Source: Gadus chalcogrammus
Lineage: Eukaryota; Chordata; Actinopteri; Gadiformes; Gadidae
Direction: 5' to 3'
DNA: 64,000 nucleotides
Assembly (NCBI RefSeq): GCF_026213295.1
Contig: NC_079427.1
Coordinates: 33,917,170-33,981,169 of the forward strand
The notes beneath the pieces are model-generated. The model was not told where the DNA came from and made no database searches. It worked only from the letters and a program-made list of their open reading frames with translations. How positions within the stretch are numbered: the stretch's first letter is position 1; each line of letters begins with the position of its first letter. The translations under genes were made by a program, and so were the position numbers. Below are positions 60,270 to 64,000 of this stretch, one piece after another.

Positions 60270-60560
60270 CAACAGTCATCAAGCCATATCTAACTTACCA
60301 TTTTTTAGCAAAATCATTGAAAAAGCTTTTCAACAGCTAAATAACTACTTCAATCACTGGACGTGCCAAAATTGTCTTCAATTGAACAATGAAAAAACTG
60401 AAGTAATGGTCTTTGGTGCAAGGGATGAACAATTAAAAGTCAGTGCACAGCTGTTATGTTAGAAAGCACACACCAAGACAGAAATCTTGGTGTAGTCATG
60501 GACTCAGACTTGAATTTCTAAAACCACATTAAATGCCATACTGAACTAACTGACTAAGGT
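60270..60560 (+). mobile_element. LINE RT fragment with deleted catalytic core
   Basis: The frame runs from KTTVIKPYL-like sequence through ISNLPFFSKIIEKAFQQLNN directly to WTCQNCLQLNNEKTEVMVFG. The part with the YADD catalytic box, normally between these, is absent. A further piece (NLGVVMDSDLNF-like, broken) follows. A second, shorter fragment lies at about 60886-60985. Confidence 0.75.
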
Positions 60561-61299
60561 GTACATTTGAGATGCATTTTTGACTGATAGATGCTTCTGC
60601 TTAAATTATTTCGGTATTTATAAATAACATGAGAAAATAATGTCTGACAAAATCCCAATCCCAATGTATTGGCATTTATAAAACATTTGAAGGACTAATT
60701 AAATACATTTTAATACCAATACCATTTAAGGTATTAATTTGAGCATTTGTATGACTTGGATTTATTTTATACAGCAATTAAATTACTTACTTGTAGATGT
60801 ATGAAATCAATGCTTGTTCAAAAAAACAGTCATCAACAGTCATCAATTCACTTCTAAGAAAAGAACAATATAGATACATCACTCATGAACAATTATAGGC
60901 CCATATCTAACTTAACATTTTTTAAGCAAAATCATTGAAAAAGCTGTTTATCAACAGCTAAATAACTACTTACTTCTTAGCAATGAATACATTTACATAT
61001 CGCTGACACACCGGCTACTGAGTGACGCGCGCATGCGCATTTAATGACATCTTTTACAGGAAGTGCGTCATTATTGCGCATCTAGGACTCGATCTGGCAG
61101 CCGAACACATCTGGTACTCACACCGGAACAGATTCAAGATCCTGGCAGGAAAATCTAGAGCACACTCCTGTCACAGTACAGGAGGATGCGGGCGGTGGGA
61201 TATGAGAGGGAATAAAAGAGATGGGAGGCATCAAAGATGTTCAATTGTTACAATGTTTTTAGTCGTTGATACAATTTCTTGAGACCAGTAAGCTGTTGA

Positions 61300-61650
61300 C
61301 TGCATGCAGTCATTGAAACAACTATTAGGCTAATTCAATATATACCGCCAAGTTCACCTGGACTCTGCATAGCCTCCTCCCTTACCCCCAAACGACCCTC
61401 CTCCTCCCTTACTCCCCTAAAACCATCCCCTCTTACAGACTTATTATATGTTGTACGTCCTGGCACTTAAAAATGGTACTTATCTACTATCTTACCCTAG
61501 CTACCTTTGTTGTAATGCATTAACCTGGTGATTGTTAGTGCTTAGCACTTGGTTCTATGAACATCCTTACTGTACCTACAGCGATATCTTGTTGTTTCTC
61601 TTTCTTCTGACAAATGGACTTACGGTAAGTCGCTTCGAGTCATAAATTAC
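61300..61650 (+). mobile_element. SINE-like repeat, copy 2
   Basis: Shares CACTTGGTTCTATGAACATC, TACAGCGATAT and GGTAAGTCGCTTCGAGTC with 51655-51775. The final GCGTCTGC part is lost. Confidence 0.7.
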
Positions 61651-61699
61651 CCCTAATGGCCATTCAGTCCAACCGACTAGAATCTTTAGAGTAGAGAAA

Positions 61700-61950
61700 A
61701 TATGTTGGTCCCTCCCTACACTAAGGCCTTGTTAGTGGTTGTATAGGGCTGAGGGACTGACCCATACAAATAGGCTTGGGTAGTTGTAATATAGGGCTAA
61801 GGGGCAGACCCATACACTAAGGCTTAGTGGTTACATAGGGCTAAGGAGTAGACCCATACACTAAGGCTTAGTGTTAAATAGGGCTAAGGGACAGACCCAT
61901 ACACTAAGGCCTGGGTAGTGGTTGTATAGGGCTAAGGGGCAGAAACTTAT
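61700..61950. repeat. Minisatellite of CCCATACACTAAGGC units
   Basis: About five imperfect 45-60-bp units, each with ATAGGGCTAAGGGGCAGACC. Confidence 0.9.
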
Positions 61951-62121
61951 TTTACTTCAGGGAAAGTTAGATTTACTTGCGGTAGATTTAAATTATTTAT
62001 TTGGTTGTTTAACATGTTAAAAAGTCAAGGTTAAAACAAGAAATCAACATGAATGTCAAGAGACAGCATTCTTTTATTAAAAAAAAATGGTTTCTGAAAT
62101 AAAACAATTTCATAAGGACAT

Positions 62122-62516
62122 TGTGACGACCCTGGTGAGTCTTTGACTCCACCCTTGCTTTGACTCCACCCTGGCTGTTTGGTTTGCCTGTTCTCTCTCT
62201 CTCTCTCTTAATAGGTGATGCAGTTCAGGTGTGCCTGTGTTGGCAGCAGGTTAAAAGCCTGCTTTCACAACAGTCATGGTCGCTCCCTCCTCCCGGCGTG
62301 TTGGTTTTCTTTGTCCTTTGTTTGGTTACACACAGACTGACTTTTGCATGACACTTTGGGTTACTTTACATTTAACTGATTTATACCACACTTCTTTATC
62401 TTTATTCTATTTAATTATATGTAAAATTATCTTCGTACTATAATAAATTCTTTTATTATTGTAAAACGGCGTGGTCTCCCCCATTTCATGTTGCATGCTA
62501 GAGCCAGCATGTGACA
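62122..62516 (+). mobile_element. Orphan 5' LTR of a retrovirus-like or gypsy-like element
   Basis: 395 bp from TGTGACGACC to GCATGTGACA with an AATAAA at about 62442, next to a primer-binding site. No second LTR and no coding region follow. About 150-170 bp of leader may remain (to about 62690). Confidence 0.8.
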
Positions 62517-62518
62517 TA

Positions 62519-62536
62519 TGGGGGCTCGTCCGGGAT
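62519..62536 (+). promoter_or_regulatory. Primer-binding site, tRNA-Pro type
   Basis: TGGGGGCTCGTCCGGGAT lies two bases after the LTR. It matches the tRNA-Pro primer-binding site of gammaretroviruses exactly and occurs in several other LTR families. Confidence 0.88.
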
Positions 62537-62699
62537 TAATTTTCCAAAATTTGGTAAGGTAACTTAATTTTAAGTATGCTTTGTTTTGACTTGGCTGTAT
62601 AGTTGAATTGGCTTTTGGATTGTACTGACGGGAATAAATTGCCTGTGCAGTCAAATTATCAGAAAATGGGGAGACACACGCTTACATAACAGACATTTC

Positions 62700-62812
62700 A
62701 ATAAATTAAACAGGGGCACTGGCAGTGTGCGAATACGGGGGGGCGAGCCCCAAATTGAAGACCCCCTGATTGAAACTTGAGACCCCCCGATTGAAACTTG
62801 AGAACCCCTGAA
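62700..62812. repeat. Short tandem GACCCCCTGATTGAAACTTGA units
   Basis: Three units of about 24 bp at 62758-62812 after a CAGGGGCACTGGCAGTG sequence that may be a hAT-like end. Confidence 0.55.
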
Positions 62813-63012
62813 TGCCTAAACTGCTAAATCGATAAAGACGGGCAGAAGAAGAATAAATAATAATAAATGTCATAAATTGGCATAAGTGTCATCAAATAAA
62901 AACAGCAAGAGTCAAGAAAAAATACATTGTAGAAACAACACCTTGATGTGTAAATCGAATGCGCATGGTTTTGTAAATCAATTCCCTCGGGTCTCAATCC
63001 GGCCGCACGGAA

Positions 63013-63731
63013 TAGAGTGGCGAAGTCACGCCTCTTCCGGTAGAGCTCATGGGACCTATGAGATCGAAAAATATGAATGGGTGTCAATGGAGAGAAAATA
63101 ATTATTTTCTGGTCCCAGTCTTTATATGCCCTGGATTACACATATGTTGTTTGTGGGTTTAAATGATAATTTTTCATGCAAAGAAAACTAAAAAATCTCG
63201 TGAAGAAGTTTGATAATTTTAGGTTTTATGTGAGGCCGCTTTGTGAACTACAGCTCTTCGCTGCTCTCGACGCATATGATATACGTCACCACACCCGCAC
63301 TTGGAACTCGGCACAGAGATGGCGATCTCTCTGCCCCACTTCACAGCTTTTTCCATGGGGAGGATAAAAGCATCGAAAGAGGTGAAAACCACTATAAGTC
63401 GGGGCACGTGCAGAGTTTCAGTTAGGCCGATGGGAAGATTGTCGGTCTTCTCCACGCCAGTCGCAGGGAGCGTGACGTCACATACGAGCCGTGTAGTCTT
63501 TCTCGTTGTGTTTTCTCTACAGCCTTTATCTGAACAATTGCACAATAAACGGTCAAACTCTTTGCATGAAAAATTATCCTTTAAATCCACAAACAACATT
63601 TGTGTAATCCAGGGCATATAAAGACTGGGACCAGAAAATAATTATTTTCTCTCCATTGACACCCATTCATATTTTTCGATCTCATAGGTCCCATGAGCTC
63701 TACCGGAAGGGGCGTGACTTCGCCACTCTAT
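63013..63731. mobile_element. TA-flanked foldback/MITE with ~175-bp arms
   Basis: The arms 63013-63190 and 63548-63731 are near-identical inverse copies, from GAGTGGCGAAGTCACGCC to TTTTTCATGCAAAG, flanked by TA. The loop (63191-63547) has a promoter-like GC-richer stretch but no recognised gene. The ORFs over it are not conserved in any family I know. Confidence 0.9.
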
Positions 63732-64000
63732 AGGTTTGTTCTACACCGCAGGGATTCCCCATGAAGCATTGTGACCGGTTGCCATGGTTATCTCCGTGGG
63801 GTTAATTTGCAGTTGCAGTGCAAATTAGGATGTTGTCAGCTTAGTTACATTAAACTGTAATCAGAAAAAGCGGTTATATGCTATAGACCCTAGAGTATCC
63901 GTGGTATAAAGGCTGGGACGAATTTCGAATTATAAATATGTTGAAAGTATGGACCGTCGCGGTTCCCATTGAAACAATGGCGCAGCGTTTTTTCATTTTT
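63732..64000. other. End of window, nothing recognised
   Basis: No ORF or repeat family assigned. Confidence 0.5.

Overview
The window reads as a repeat-saturated stretch of a teleost fish genome. It carries one cellular gene in interrupted exons on the + strand, an MPP-family MAGUK that looks closest to mpp4. Around and inside it are fish-type Rex3/RTE and L2-type LINEs, a Ty3/gypsy element, several hAT remnants, many MITEs and foldbacks, and very long (GT)n, (CT)n, (TTTA)n and (ACAG)n arrays. The density of simple repeats and the Gmr1-like order of the gypsy element would suit a gadiform such as cod, but this is only a hint. There are no prokaryotic features.

Layout. 1-672 is one end of a hAT-like element and 673-1066 a foldback. 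1283-13098 and 13099-16790 are two tandem copies (K1, K2) of an unrecognised DNA-transposon-like family. Its ends are rich in CGCCGTAAAATACGGCG-type palindromes and contain a tRNA-Arg-like sequence. K1 is interrupted by an 8.5 kb LTR retrotransposon (1861-10355), which itself holds an L2 LINE and a TTAA-flanked MITE, and by a Rex3 LINE (11659-12640). K2 keeps the empty site for both insertions.

17757-54939 holds 16 consecutive mpp4-like exons. They join in frame into 572 codons plus a stop (L27 remainder, PDZ, SH3, hook, guanylate-kinase-like domain). The 5' exons are not in the window. A hAT element with a perfect 8-bp target duplication (21283-24268) sits in an intron of the PDZ domain. A 24.9 kb intron (27609-52489) contains a giant nested palindrome, 29052-51418, whose blocks A-B-C on the left recur as C'-B'-A' on the right. 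Inside it lie a P2X7-ballast-like ORF, a probable solo LTR, 170-bp tandem repeats, an inverted hAT cluster, a four-layer nest (42424-45628), further MITEs and a 5'-truncated LINE.

54940-64000 is downstream sequence with minisatellites, SINE-like tails, internally deleted LINE pieces, an orphan LTR with a tRNA-Pro-type primer-binding site (62122-62536) and a TA-flanked foldback (63013-63731). All mobile-element coding regions seen here are broken or incomplete. The mpp4 frame is the only intact multi-exon coding unit recognised. Boundaries of old elements are approximate unless a target duplication is given.
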